A DNA stretch of 64,000 nucleotides from Celoporthe dispersa (lineage: Eukaryota; Ascomycota; Sordariomycetes; Diaporthales; Cryphonectriaceae): the NCBI GenBank assembly GCA_016584495.1, contig WAID01000012.1, forward strand, positions 496,001-560,000, read 5' to 3'. This document shows, in pieces, positions 11,224 to 24,174 of the stretch. The notes beneath the pieces were generated by a model. That model was not told the DNA's origin. It was given only the letters and a program-made list of their open reading frames with translations, and did not search any database. Within the stretch, counting starts at the first letter, position 1. Every line of letters starts with the position of its first letter. The translations under genes and the position numbers were made by a program.

Positions 11224-12546
11224 ATGGCTCCCCTCAAAGTCCTCATCGTCGGCGGAGGCATCAGCGGCCCAGCGCTGGGCTACTGGCTGTCTAAACTCGA
11301 CTGCGACATCACCATCGTGGAGCGCAGCCCCGACCTGCGTGCCTCGGGCCAGCAGATCGATATTCGGGGCCAGGCGCTCACTGTTATGCGCAGGATGGGC
11401 CTGGAGCCAGCCGTCAGGGAGAAGGTCGTGAGTGAGCAGGGCCTGAAGTTCATCGATGAAAAGGGCAATGTCAAGGCCCTCTTCGAGGCCAACCTGTCGG
11501 GCAAGGGCAAGCAGGGCTTCACGGCCGAGTTTGAGATTATGCGCGGCGATCTGGTGCGGATCCTCTACGCCGCCACCAAGGAGAAATGCACCTATGTCTT
11601 CGACACCACGATCGAGGACTTTGAGCAGCAAGGGGACGGCGTGCACGTCAAGTTCTCGAACGGGACCCAGGGCAACTTCGACCTCATCGTCGGCGCGGAC
11701 GGGCAGAACTCAAGAACAAGGAGGAAACTGCTGGGCCCCGGCTCGGAGGAGGCCTTCCATGACCTGAAGTTGTTCGTCAGCTACTTTACGGTGCCCAAGA
11801 CAGAAAGGGACGAAAACTATGCGAGGGCGCTGCTGCTGCCCCGTCGCCGCCTCATTGCGACCAGGGTGGACAACCCAAGGACCATGCAGGTCTACCTCGG
11901 CATACTCGACCCGAACGATGAGCTGAAGGAGCTGGAGGAGGCGATGAAGGCCGGCGACACCAAGAGGCAGAAGCAGATCTATGCAGACCAGTTCCAAGGG
12001 GTAGGCTGGGACGTCCCCAGGCTGATGGAGGGCATGCTGAGCTCCACAGAGGCAGGCGACTTCTATAGCCAGAAGATCGGCCAGGTTAAGATGTCCAGCT
12101 GGAGCAAGGGCCGGGTGGTGCTCCTGGGAGACGCCGGATACTGTCCCTCCCCCATCAGCGGCATTGGGACTTCTCTGGGGCTCATCGGCCCGTACGTGCT
12201 CGCCGGCGAGATCTCGAAACATCTCAACCAGCAACAGGACGGTAGCGCCACCTCGCAGGACCACGGACGGGCCATCGATGCGGCGCTCGAGTCGTACGAG
12301 ACGGTATTGCGGCCCTTTGTCACGCGGTGCCAGAAGCTGCGCCCGGGCGTGCCCGCCATCGCGTATGCTGAGGGCGAATGGGGAGTGTGGCTGCGGCAAT
12401 GTCTCCTTGGCTTGATCTCAACGCTGCAGCTATATAAACTTGTCGAGCGCTTCTCGTCGGATGATATGGGCGGCGGGTGGAAGCTGCCGGATTATCCTGA
12501 GCTGAGATATGAGTCTGCAAGTGGGATCACGAATGGCACGGACTGA
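11224..12546 (+). CDS. FAD-dependent monooxygenase
   Basis: Intronless, 440 residues. The start at 11224 is chosen because GCC-ATG-GC gives a good context and the Rossmann motif follows at once (VLIVGGGISGPALGYWL, ending in E of TIVER). The frame is open further upstream, but that stretch looks like leader. The second FAD motif is FDLIVGADGQNSRTRR near residue 160, and the third is GRVVLLGDAGYCPSP near 300. This is the PHBH/TetX-like class of flavin hydroxylases, acting on small aromatic or polyketide substrates with NAD(P)H. The expected Asp-Ala-Ala is Asp-Ala-Gly here. A close paralogue lies at 46671-47942 on the other strand. Substrate unknown. Confidence 0.9.
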   Translation: MAPLKVLIVGGGISGPALGYWLSKLDCDITIVERSPDLRASGQQIDIRGQALTVMRRMGLEPAVREKVVSEQGLKFIDEKGNVKALFEANLSGKGKQGFTAEFEIMRGDLVRILYAATKEKCTYVFDTTIEDFEQQGDGVHVKFSNGTQGNFDLIVGADGQNSRTRRKLLGPGSEEAFHDLKLFVSYFTVPKTERDENYARALLLPRRRLIATRVDNPRTMQVYLGILDPNDELKELEEAMKAGDTKRQKQIYADQFQGVGWDVPRLMEGMLSSTEAGDFYSQKIGQVKMSSWSKGRVVLLGDAGYCPSPISGIGTSLGLIGPYVLAGEISKHLNQQQDGSATSQDHGRAIDAALESYETVLRPFVTRCQKLRPGVPAIAYAEGEWGVWLRQCLLGLISTLQLYKLVERFSSDDMGGGWKLPDYPELRYESASGITNGTD

Positions 12547-13152
12547 AGACGGAATGCCTTGGTTATAATAGCTGGTCAAATAGTAGAGACTGTGGGTTCC
12601 CGTTGGGCGACCGCGCTTGCGTGCGTTGGCTCTGTGACTCTTGGGCAGGGCGCGAAGGGGGTCTACCAACCTGTTTCAAGATGCCATGGCTTGGATCACA
12701 GGGTCCGGGCATGGGTTTGCTATTGCTAATATCGGAGATGTGCTTGCAAACCCTGCTTGCCGAATGTTTGTCTGAGTTGAGGTGACTGCGAATAAGTAAG
12801 TAGTGATTGACAAGTTTCAAGCAGCTCTCCAGACAAACCGAAACTGGGCTGGTGACGCACAAAGAGTCTCGGTGATTACAATCATATATGGAGCGCTTAC
12901 AGTTTGCTCACGGGCCAACAAGGCCATAGCGGCATGGCAGCCTCACAGTGTCTGGCCTTGTTCGCATGTCTCAAGGTAGCCAATTTCATTATCATAAATT
13001 ATCAGTTCATATAATACCCCAATCAGTTCTCATGAGCCTACTTACCTCTCGAGATCTCTCCTGGTCTCTCATCGGAACTCCTCATCGCTGCTGAGTTTCC
13101 CTAATTTCATATCACCAGCGATTCCTTGCCCCCACGCCGACTCCGCCAAACA
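12547..13152. other. Intergenic, no gene seen
   Basis: 3' flank of the monooxygenase and 5' flank of the small membrane protein gene. No structured element was recognised. Confidence 0.5.
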
Positions 13153-13449
13153 ATGCCATCCATACCAACAAAAAGGGACGACACTTTGGATAGCAGCGGC
13201 GTTGACCCTGCTTGGCTCGCTGTGGCTATAATTATACCCCTCGTGATCACCGTTGTCCTGTTTTGTTGCTACTGCGGTTGCCGGACGCGCCATAGCCAGG
13301 ATCCAGCCGAGGTGAGGATAATGACTACCGCTCACGCAGTTCTTTTGCACGCTGGACCTTGACTGATGTGTATTACCTCTGAGAAGGAAGAAGGAAGGCG
13401 GCCCCAGTGGCCCAGCCCACGAGGCGAAGTCGAGTTCTCGGAACGTTAA
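13153..13449 (+). CDS. Small single-pass membrane protein (74 residues)
   Basis: Exon 1 is 13153-13311 and exon 2 13384-13449; the 72-nt intron has a GTGAGG donor, a TTGACTGATG branch region and a CTGAG acceptor, phase 0. The protein has a short polar N-terminus (PTKRDDTLDSSGVDP), one strong transmembrane segment (WLAVAIIIPLVITVVLF), a CCYCGC cysteine cluster at the membrane edge and a short charged tail ending EVEFSER. The Cys cluster could be palmitoylated. Without the intron the frame would run to 13362. Function unknown; I do not recognise a family. Confidence 0.5.
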
Positions 13450-13909
13450 CCACTACGCAGGGGACCCGAGACAGCCTTTGGTAATTAAGTCTGGGGTGCT
13501 AAACTCATCTTCCCGCATGCCTTCTTTCTTTCTTGGGTTTTGAACCACTGTTGATGTCAAGTTTTTGGACAGGCGCATCAACCTTGGAAAACTGCAGCTG
13601 CTATCGGGTGCATCGCCACTACCTAAGGAAAATATATGTGGCTCATAGGTTCCTTTTCCAAGCAGTGCGGCACGGGAAAGAACGACCCATACGCAACGTA
13701 CATCTTTCTGCAAGTCAAGTTTTGTTGAGACACATAGTTCCCAAGCCGGGGCCTCAGCAGCAGCACCGAACTTCACAAGAGTATTGCGCAGGTTCAGCAT
13801 TTCGCACAGCTCGGATAGCATTACCTCTTCCCTCCCCCCTCTTACCAATCCATGTAGTCATCAATACACTACCACTTATCCCGGTATCCTGCAGCACATC
13901 CTTTTCAGC
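13450..13909. other. Intergenic, no gene seen
   Basis: Contains the 5' flank of the next gene; nothing else recognised. Confidence 0.45.
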
Positions 13910-15025
13910 ATGCCAACCAGCCCATTCAAGACCTCCCCGAAGAGGGTCGCTGGCCTACGCTGCCCACCAAGACCTGGTAGTGATGTGAAGAAGTCTGAGC
14001 GCTCTCCACTCATGCCGACGCCTCCTTCCAAGCTGAACGCATCCAAGCTGAACGCACGACACGACGAACCCTTGGTCAGACAGCCAAAGGAAGTCAAGGC
14101 TCCGAGGTCGTCACCAGCCAAAAACGATACACTAAAGACCGAGGCCGCTGCTCGCGCACAGCCAGAGGATCTTCGCCCTCCCACCGCGAAGACCACCACA
14201 AAGAGGCAGCGCGACAGGATAGAGGCTGACAATGAACTGTCCCGCCCCAGGAAAATGAAGCAGCAGCAGGAGAGCTTAGCCAGAAGCTAGGAGCAGAAGG
14301 GGCCAGTCAACAGCAACAACAACGAGGCCAGCACTGAGATGGGAGCGTCATGCAGGACAGAGGAGATAAAGATGTGGTCTAGTGGAGACCCATCGTCTAC
14401 GATTGTTGGTCCGCATCTGCATTTCGACCTGGACCAGGTATATGACACGAGGCCACACGCAATCCTGCGCACAAGCTTCAGAGAGCCTTGGATGCCGCCT
14501 TCGACGCCGCCCGGGAAGGAGGTCAGCTTCAACAGGAACGTGTCGATAGCCCAGCAATCGCCTACGGCAGCTATCGAGAGCGCCATGTATTCAACACCCA
14601 CACAGACAGGGCCTTCTGCCAGATGCTCCGACTACGAGGTACCGTTCGGCCCCGCATGCATCACACCCGCCTACGGCCCGCCCTGGGCTGTGCTTAAAGA
14701 GGAAGAAATCCTGCATGTCGAGCCGGCCTCTCCGCCTCCAATCTATGTCCCGAGCCCATCCCATCGCGTCCGCGACGACATTGCCTGGGGCTGGCCCTGG
14801 GTTGATAGACTCTGCCCATCAAGCTCGGACTACCATGCCTTTGCGGCGGACGACGATGGCGACCAGGACGCGGATCTCGCGCAAGGGGACGTCGAAGCGG
14901 CGCTGGCTCTTCTTGCTATGCGGTGTGGTGGGCACTCTAAGATGGACCCGGTAATGTCGTGTCCTAAGCCGAAGCTGGGCCCCTGCTCAAGCCCGACCTT
15001 GACGATGCCAAAACTTTGCCTATAA
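13910..15025 (+). pseudogene. Low-complexity basic protein with an in-frame TAG
   Basis: From the ATG at 13910 a 126-residue Ser/Pro/Lys-rich protein (SPFKTSPKRV, KTTTKRQRDR) ends at a TAG (14288-14290). The same frame then stays open for another 245 codons to 15025, with continuous protein-like composition across the stop (QQQESLARS, stop, EQKGPVNSNNNEAST). The downstream part has HLHFDLDQVYDTRPHAIL and a WGWPWVDRL motif. Either the stop is a nonsense mutation or base error, or it is removed by a weak intron using the CTAG at 14287-14290 as acceptor. Family unknown; the basic N-terminus suggests a nuclear protein, which is inference. Confidence 0.45.
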
Positions 15026-15977
15026 AGACTGCGCATATGGTGGTCCTATGGATGTATGAATTGAGTTGGTATCCGAAGTAGAATAGGGAGAGTTGCTTGA
15101 GTCTATGGCGGTGGAGATTCATAGTGAGCTTGTGGTGAGGAGGAAAGGTGGCGTCACGTTGTACATCCTCCGCTGTAGTGGCACGCATTTTTCACAAGAC
15201 TGGCAGCCCCACGATGGAGCTTCTTGGAAATCATTCTTATATGGCATCGCATTCGTTCGTGAAGAGGTGAGAGCCAACTGGTGTCTCAAGAGGTTGAGCT
15301 TGGGTGTTGAGCACCCACTCCCATAAGATTGAGGAATTTCTGGCGGGAAGAAGGTAGCATAGAAGAAGCACTTGGGCATCTTGGGGAGCCAGAGGCTCTG
15401 GGGAGGTGTCAGACAAGGCAGGTATACGGAATCATTCGCTTTCAGAGCACACCCACTTTCACCGGAATTATATTGTCTCTCCGTCACAGTGACTTCCGAG
15501 ATGGTGTTTATCTCACGTGGTGTCCGCGCGGCTCTTCCTGTCTAGTGACGTTGTAAAGCAGGAATATGCTGTCAACTGTTTCTAGCCGAGAGACGGTGAT
15601 GAATGTCACGCAACCAGCTCCGTGCCTCCAGAACTGGATCACCTCGTAGCGAGTAGGCAGGAGGATCTAAACAATACGACAGCTCTAGAGCGGGCGTGCT
15701 TGTAGCAGTGAGGGCGAGCTGGCACAGGCCAAGTTACCCATCCCCAGGAATGTCTGAAGTCCCGGGGGAGGGGAGGGGTTTCTGTTCCTGGCCGTTCTAG
15801 GCTATCACGAGATTCCAAGACATGGGGGGACGTAAAATGCTTTTTGATGCCCTATAACTGAACGAACGCCGGCCCGATGAACCAATTTGCCGCAATATAC
15901 ACTCGGAGGAAAGGGATTTCTGATGCAAATATACAAACGCACGACCGTGCTGTCACCCTTGCACTCCTCATTATACA
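15026..15977. other. Intergenic, no gene seen
   Basis: Lies between the 3' ends of the low-complexity gene and the ABC transporter. No repeats or RNA genes were recognised. Confidence 0.5.
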
Positions 15978-18900
15978 TCAGGCTCTCTCCTTTCCTGTTG
16001 GGCGGCCTGTGTGGTCAGCTGCTCCTCCTCGTCGACGTCGACGAGCTCGTGCTTCCCCCTTCCAAGCCTTCTTAGCCTGCTTCTCCAGCACTTCCCAGTC
16101 GCCGCTCATCTCACACATGTCCTTGAACTGCCCACTCTCTTTCTTCATCAGCTCCCACGGGTGTCCAAACTCCAACACGCTGCCCTTGTCCAGCACTAGG
16201 ACCTTGTCATAGTCTACAATGGTCTGGAGCCGATGCGCAATTGTGATGATCGTGCTGCTCTCTAGTTCGCGGATCGTCTCCTGGATCTTGGAGTCCGTCG
16301 CGTAGTCGATGGACGCGGTCGCCTCGTCCATGAGCAGGACCCTTGGGCTCTTGAGCATCGCGCGCGCGAGGCAGAGAAGTTGGCGCTGGCCCTGAGAGAG
16401 GTTGTTGCCGGACTCGGAGACAGGCGATGAGAGGTCCAGAAACATGTTCTTGTTGGTGGCGACGCGGGTAGATGAGGTTGTGGAGGCGATGCTCTCGGCA
16501 GCTGTGGTTGCTCCGGGAGCGTTGGCGAGCGACGACGAGGGACGGGTGGATATCGGGGTTGTCTCGTTCGGTCCGATGAGCTGGACACGGCGCAGGGCAG
16601 CGAAGATCTGCTCGTCGGTGTACATATCAAAGGGGTCAAGATTGCTCTTGATGGTGCCCATGAAGAGAGTGGGGTCCTGAGGGACGATCGTGAGTCCTTC
16701 ACGCAGGTCACGAAGGCCGATGAGGCCAATGTCGATGTTGTCAATGAGGATCTTGCCCTCCTCAGCCTCGAGAGCACGGAAGAGCGCAAGAGCCAGCGAC
16801 GACTTCCCGGCACCGGTTCGGCCGACGATGCCCACCTTCTCCATAGCGCCAATTTTGAAAGTCAGATTCTTCAAGACGGGTTCAAGATCGGCTCGGTACC
16901 GCGTTGTGTAGTTGATGAACTCCACCGACCCTTTACTAGGCCAGTTCTCAGGTGGGCGGTTCCCTCCACGACCGAGAGGGCCTCTTGTTCGACATCCATA
17001 TACTCCTTGATACGCTCCACTGAATTCATGTTCTGCTCGTTCATCGCGTACAGACGGACCAGCCAGAGCATGTTCTCGGCGAATCCAATAGCGTACGACA
17101 GCGAAATACCAGCGGACCCGGGGTCAATCGTGCCTAGACTCAGGATGACGAACATACCAGCAAAGAAGGCCACTAGATCTCCGAGAAGGTCGGTCCTGAA
17201 TGCGAGCCATCTATTAGCGGCCCACAAGTAGATGAACGGCCGTAGTTGGGCGTTGATCTTATTCAAGTTCTCGCGGACAAAGCGGCGTTCGTCGCCGTAG
17301 GCTCGAATGGTGGTCACGCCGCTCAAGGTCTCTCCAAATTGCTGGAAGAGTGGACTGCGCTGCACGGACTCGAGGCGCTTGAGGTCTCGGGACGAGGCAA
17401 GGTAGAACTTGCCGAGGAAGATGTACGAGCCAGTAATAAAGAAGCCGGCTATGAGAAACCCAGGAGTGACGGTTGCGATCAGGACTATGGTAACAATGAT
17501 GCCCAGTGCACAGGTCATTACTCCGATGGCGACGGGCGCAACTTCTTGATCGACGCCCTCGAGGTCTTTGCTGAAGCGATTCATAATTTGTCCGAGTGGA
17601 GTGACGTCGAAGAACTTGAATTTGGCTTTGGTGACGGCTGTCATCAGACGGTTATGTAGCCTCCATGATGCCGTTAAGGAACCAAGGAAGATCCAGAGAT
17701 CTCTGAACAGAGCCGTGGCTGCACCTATCAGCCCGATCATTGCCAGAACGGAGAGGTAGTAACCGACGTTGACGCCCGAGTTGTCCATAGCCGAGAATAC
17801 TACTGCACTAGTGCCGTTGCCCTGAAGCCATGAATCTGGCTTCACGTAGGTCGCAATAGAGGCGAAATAGGTTGGCGAGATGGAGCCCGTTTGGTAGTTC
17901 TGCGAGCTCGTACTGAACTGGATCCTGGACACGTCCTCGGTCTGGGGATATTGATTCGCCCAGTGCTTGATCCACAGGTTAGAAGCAACACCGGTGACCT
18001 GCTGCGATATGAAGACAACGGAAGCAATGATCCAGAACCACCAACCACCCATCGAGGCCAGGTAGAGCTTCAGCACCGGCCACTGGACTGCGCCGACGGC
18101 CTTAGACTCATCCATTGCTTCTTTCTTTTCGCCCTTCTTGCCACTGGACTTGGGCTTAGAGAGGTTGTCGCCGTCTCCAGCAGAGTCGATCAATGTGTTT
18201 CCACTCTCCTCACCAACACTAGAGGGCACACGAGAGGGGACCCGCGATATCGAAGCAGAGGCTGTACCGGGCTTGGCCTTCTGGACCTCTTCGCCCAACT
18301 TGCCCGAGTCGATCACCTCACTGGCGTCACCCTGGATAGACACTCGGCCATTGTCCATGACAACGACATAGCCCGCATGTGGAACAGTCAGGGGGGATGT
18401 TATGAGTCACGAGGAGGCAGGTCCGTCCGCTCATCAGAGGGCCCTTGAGGCAGTTGTTGAAGATCCACTGGGCAGTGTGCGAATCGACAGCGCTCAGGCA
18501 GTCATCGAGGAGGAGATGCTTGGAGTTCGAGTAGACGGCTCGGGCCAAGGAGATACGCTGCTTCTGGCCGCCAGAGAGAGTGATGCCCTTCTCGCCGACC
18601 AGGGTCTCATCACCGTTGTCGAGGATCTCTAGGTCCCGCTCGAGAGCGCAGGCAACGATGACCTCGCGATATCGCTTCTCGTCGAAGGGCGCCGAAAAGA
18701 TGATGTTCTCCTTGATGTTCGCGTTGACGAGCCAGGCACTCTGAGCAACATAGGCGCACGTCTCGGCCAGGTCTGTCCCGGGGTCGACAGGGACGTCCTC
18801 ACGGCTGCGACCACCTGGCAGATACACCTTTCCGGACATCAAGGTCATCTCACCAAGCAGGGCCATCAGCAGCGATGTCTTTCCTGAACCAGTGGGGCCG

Positions 18901-21210
18901 GTGATGACGTTCAGCTTGCCAAGCTTGAAGTCGACGTTCAAGTCCAGCAAGCGGAAGGCCATGGAACCATCCTCAGCGACAGCATTGCTGCTACCCCAGA
19001 TGAAAGTCGCATCCCTGAACCCAATGACATGCTTGCCATCCTCGTCAATGTTGTCCTCGCCAAGCTGTTCGAATTTTGTCGTCTCCTCCTCGTTCAAGAA
19101 TTCCTCGATACGGTCGATAGAGACCTTGGCTTCTTGTACGTGTGCGATCATGTCGCCGATCTGGTCGAGTGGGAAGCGTAGCAGCATAAACAATGAGATG
19201 GCCGTGAACGCGACCGAGGGGTACAGAGGCTTCTTCTCGATGAGCGTGTACGACAAGAAAGAGAAAAAATGTAATCAGAATAGGAACCGTGTTCCACACA
19301 GCGACAGCAGCAGCCCAGACCATGTACCGCCTCCGCAGGGCCTTGAGCTCCGCCTTACGCTTCTCGTCGACGATCTCAGAGAAGCGGTACTCCCAAGCAA
19401 AGTACTTGATGATTCGTATATTCTGAAGAACCTCATTCGTCGTGTGAATGCGCTTGTCAGTAGCGGCCATGATCTTTTTCTGGCTGCTGTTGAACGCCTT
19501 TCCGAAGTAGATGTTGACCGGCAGCAGCATTGCCATCACGATGAAGCCCGGGACCGCGCTCAGGCCTAGGACCTGGTAGAGGAGGAAGATGGAGACGATC
19601 AGCTGCGTCGGCGCATGCGCGACTAGGAAGTGCAGGTAGGCGGTAACCTCGGACACCTTGAAGCTGTCGACGGACATCAGGTTGATAATAGTGCCGAGAT
19701 TGGCTTGCTCATCGCTCGCATCCTTCTTGTCCGCATCCGACCTGCCAGTCGACGCCGTGGTACTGCCATTCTGCTGCTTGTTGTTGTCATTTTTTCCTAG
19801 TCCCAGCTTCTTCTTGAGCTTGGCCACCCAGCCGGTCTCTGTCACATCGTCCTTCTTATTCTTCCCAAGGACAGCGTCGTTGCCAGCTGCGGCCTTCCGC
19901 CTCAGAGCCTTGGCGTAGATGTCGCCGATCAGGATAGCTCGGACGTTGATGCAGATCTTGCGGCCGATCCATAGTGCTCGATTGTCCGCGACCGACCTGA
20001 CAAGGTCCGTTACCGGCAGTAGAATAACGTAAAGCCACAGGACGTTAAGGGGTGCCTGGCCGGGATGCTCGATAAACTCTAGGATGGCCTTAAGAAGCAT
20101 GGTCGGCATGAATGTGAAGATACCCGAGAGGATGGCCCACCAGACCTGTGCGAGCAGCAGCGTCTTGAAGTACGCGAGGAGATGGTAAGCCAGAGCCATG
20201 GTCTTCTTGGCCTGGCGGTACTGGGCCAGCACCGCACCGGCCTTGTCTTTGGGGACGAGGTTCCACACATGACCGAGCTCCATGGTCTGCCTGTAGCCCT
20301 GCCAGGTAATCGCGTCGACCCACGAGAAGGTGAAGCTGGAGAAGATGGACGCCAGGGGCTCCTTGGACGGCTGAATACCGTCCTCCCACTCTAGAAGCAC
20401 CGTCCTATTGCCCTTCCTAGTGGTGATGGCGATTCCGAACAGCAGGGTGGTCAATGCGAACTCCACGATGACCAGAATCTGTGTCAACCTCGAGCTGGGT
20501 CGGATGATGACAGAACGGCACAAAACCAGGGTGAAAAGCCACTGAAGCGAGTAGATGGCCGCGGTGTGGTTCCAGAGGTGAGGGATGCGCCATTGGGTGT
20601 TTCGGAGGAACAATCGAAGGCTGGCGAGGGTCAAGACGTAGACCCAAGTGACAAGACCGACCACGGAGGGCAGAGAGGCCTTGCCCCCTAAGGCGCCAGT
20701 CACCAGTGCGGTGATATTTACGGCGACCAGTCCGATGATGGTCAGCTCCTCCACGACAACGACGAGGTCTTGCGCCGGCGGCGCATCTGCCTGAACAATA
20801 GACCCCCTTGTGGTGGTTTTCACGAGGGCGTGCCGGCCCCCGCTGATCTCGAGCGCCTCATCTTCAGAGTCCTCCAGTACCTCCTCCTCCTCGGCGGGAA
20901 GTTCGGTATGGGAGTGTATCGCATGGCCGTTGGTGTCTCCATCCTGTAGAGGGGCGTATGCCTCTGCCTTTTCCCTCCTTAACCTGACTGTCCGTAGGAT
21001 ATTCTGTAGTAAGATGTGCAAGAAGGATATTGATATTATGGCGGCGGGTAAGAGAACCTTGAGATAACTGCTCGGCGAGGCGGGCTCCTGGTTAGCCAGG
21101 GGGGGTTTACTCGGTTGGGGGAGGGGCGGTCGGATTATAGAAGAAGGTATATATGGAGGGAAGGGCGGGCTGTACTGACTCTCTCTGGAAGCACAACGTA
21201 AAGTCGTCAA
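15978..21210 (-). CDS. ABC transporter, ABCC/MRP type, three frame breaks
   Basis: About 1743 residues once three frame breaks are bridged; no intron needed. An N-terminal hydrophobic region is followed by TMD1, NBD1 (Walker A GPTGSGKTS near residue 775, signature LSGGQKQ near 880, LLLDDCLSAVDSHTAQ), TMD2 and NBD2 (Walker A GRTGAGKSS near 1463, signature LSQGQRQ near 1604, DEATASID). This order and the extra N-terminal helices match fungal MRP/Ybt1-like exporters of conjugates, usually at the vacuole or plasma membrane. The breaks lie at A6 19264-19269 (one too many), G6 18391-18396 (one too many) and G3 16954-16956 (one too few). On either side the conserved sequence continues without loss, so these look like sequence errors rather than decay. 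Substrate unknown. Confidence 0.9.
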
Positions 21211-22948
21211 CTCGCCATACTGGCCACGAGCATGTCGCGAACCCAGATTCGGATCCAGACACAGGCCCAGGCATTATGTCGTGCCGCCCCCAATCATTGA
21301 CACCACCCTGCCGTGGCTGGCGGAACCAAGAGCTGGTCAGCCGATAAGCGAATGACGGTGGGTGTGCTCGGCAGCAAGGCTAAGGGTCTAAGTAAGGTCA
21401 CTGCGACAAGGTGGCGGTCCTGGTTCGCCCGCAGAGGCGGTCGTCGCGGTCTTGGTCGAGAGTAGCAGCAGCAGCAGCTACAGGCGGTGACGACCTGTGT
21501 GCCCAGCCCAGTAGTCTGCAAATTAGGATTAGATACACGAAGGGGAGGAGAGGCCAAGAGATCCTGACAGTAAAGAAAGAGGCGAAAAATAAAAAAGAGA
21601 GGAGGGGGGGGAAGAGGGAGGAGGGCACAGGAGAGAGAGACAGAGAGAAAGAAAGAGAGAGAGGAGAGGAAAGAAGAGTAAGAGGGAGAAGGAAAAGAAG
21701 AGAAAGAAAAAAAGAAAAAGTTCCGCCCTCGGCAAGAAATCGACAGAGGTAGGCGGAAGGGGTGACCGTTGAAGGTTCTTGGATGAATTACTGGGCTCGC
21801 TGGGGCATATCATGTCACTACCAAGCAAGGACTTGTCCGCCTAGTGGGGTGGCGCCCTCCCCCGCGCGCGCCCTGCCATCTCTTCTCGCGTTACCGCTTA
21901 GTGCCTGGCACCCTCTGCTGCTGGTACAGCGCAGTGCAGGACAGCGTGCGTACGCAGTACGGCACCGCGCTGCTGCCCGCTAACGACGTTGCTGGCGTTA
22001 TCGGTGGGGCTCCCTGCCGACAGTGAGGGCTAGACCAGCTCGGGGATGACTAAAGCACCATGTTGGCGAGCTATCTTCCCTATCGCCATGCAGCTAGGCA
22101 CCCCCTAGGGAAAGCCATCCGCACGCAATGTATGGGAGACCCCTGCGTTCTCTATATCCGACCTGGTATACTTTTTACCAAGGTATACTCTGTGCAGCTT
22201 TTTCACCAGTGGCCTGCAGGTGGAAGACCTAGAGACTCAAGACGACAAGACCCCGTTGGCGAACTCAATTCTGTGGGCATTGCAAGGTAAGATGAACAAT
22301 AAGGCGGTCGCAGGTCCAGATCAATGGCGCGACCGAGATTAACCTAACACCCAGAGCATTTCTCCACCACCGCGGGACCCGTCAATGACGCACACAGACT
22401 CGAAGACCTCATCGCGATCCCAGGATTGCCATGTCTCACCACCCTTCTTCACGACTCCCCCTTCCTCTCCCCCCCTACTCTCTCTTTTTCCTCTTCCACC
22501 CCCTTTCCTCCCTCTGCTCTCGAACGGAATGACTTGATGGCCAGCTGCAGCGAGGCGAAGAAAAAAAATCACATGCAGGGAACCGAATCCGACCCGTCCC
22601 TGTTGACCGTGAGGTGATCTTCACACGGGACGGCTGGCAACTTGCATCATTTGGTTGGTTTTTTGGGGCACATGGTCAGCGTCACGCATATGCTGCTACT
22701 ACTACTATGTACAGTAGTACTGCGGCCCAGGCCTTGCGAGCAGGACAGGGCCTTTATTTTCGCCCATGGGCACGCATTCACTGAGCCCTATCAGCTCAGC
22801 GGCTCTCGTCCACTACGGTCGGACCAATCCCCCAGGGCCCTTCGGAACTGGGGCCAGGGATCCTTGTTGCAACCTGCAGCCTGCAGCCTGCATCCTGCAA
22901 TCCTCCAGCACTTCACCTTCACATGCAACCCCTCACTGACATGCATCT

Positions 22949-22981
22949 ACACACACGCACACACGCACACACACACACACA
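22949..22981. repeat. CA dinucleotide repeat
   Basis: About 16 CA units with two CG interruptions (ACGCAC), intergenic. Confidence 0.85.
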
Positions 22982-23410
22982 AATACATAGGTCCAACATC
23001 AATGAGACTGCAATCCTGGGAAGGACCAATCTCCCCACCTCTCTCCTCCCGCCATTTCTGCCCCTGCCTTTCCTACAGTCCTCGTGGACGTGGTGTACAA
23101 AGGGCGGATGCACACAGAGTTTGGAACGCGTGCGCGCAGGGGGGAGGGAGGGCCCTGAAGAGGGGTGGTGATTCACTCGGCGGGTTACTTTTTTAGGCTT
23201 ATCAGATCGAATCCTACCGGCGTCTTCACCGGAGCTGGTCCTTTTATTCCCGGATAGCCAAGATAGCACCACCTCCCGAAACATTAGGAATGTAGGAGGG
23301 ACGGGTGTGGAAGGTCGCGTGTTCGGATCATTCCTTACGCCACTTTAGGACGTGACGGGGGTTAGTAGGGTGAGAAGAGATCTCATGACACGGAGTGAGT
23401 CCTCACCTCG

Positions 23411-23452
23411 GCCAGGCAGAGCTGCTGCAGCTCTGCCTGCGCTGCCTGGCCA
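23411..23452. repeat. Nested palindrome, possible hairpin
   Basis: CAGGCAGAGCTG is followed, after CTG, by its exact reverse complement CAGCTCTGCCTG. In addition GGCCAGGCAG at the left edge is the exact reverse complement of CTGCCTGGCC at the right edge. Two alternative stems are therefore possible within 42 bases. No coding frame or known element explains it. Confidence 0.7.
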
Positions 23453-24174
23453 GACAGACGGTTACGATAATTAGTGTGTGTAGGTTCCTTGGGGCGGGAC
23501 GCCGCAGAGCGTTCCATCAAAAGGAGCGGTGTGCAACCCACCTACACGCTGCACGAGCTAACAATTCACCCAAGCTTCTACATAGTGGACATTTCACCCC
23601 AGGCAAGTCTTGCTAAACATTGTTTTCCCCCCCCCCCCCTTTCCCTCGACGGATCGCCAGCGTGATTCGTGTCGGGTGGCCTACCTCTTCATCCTGCTGC
23701 ACAATCCTGTCCGTAACGAAACTCTGCCAGGAAGCCAGGTAGCAACAGCATGTTACATCACCGTCACCCCCAGAGGCATATGATCGCTTAGTCTGGAATT
23801 GATGCAGCAGAGCAGTTTTTTCTTTCTTTTTCTCTTTTCTTTTCATATTACCCTCCTCTTTCTTTCTCGCCTTTCCCCCCATCCTCTCACTCGCATAAGC
23901 ACACCCCCTATTATAGTATTAGTAGTAAATACTTTGTCAAAATCCATTTCTTAGATGAGCATGGCTATCCACTGAAAAGCGATTCCTTGGTCACCTGTAG
24001 CAGAAATAATTAACAATCGGTGCATAAGTTTAAAAGTGGAATGGGGCATAAGCTTCACTTAGAGAGATCTTGTTGAGACATATCGGTGCATAGAAAAAAT
24101 CAAGTGCACCCAGAGTAGGCACCTGCATACATTGCTAGTCAGTCTGCTGTCTATTTATCAATTACAGGTTGTAA

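Noticed and set aside
11710..12399. 229-codon minus-strand frame
   Set aside because: Antisense shadow of the FAD monooxygenase; no motifs of its own.
22923..23196. Frames through the CA repeat
   Set aside because: Translation of a microsatellite; no protein features.
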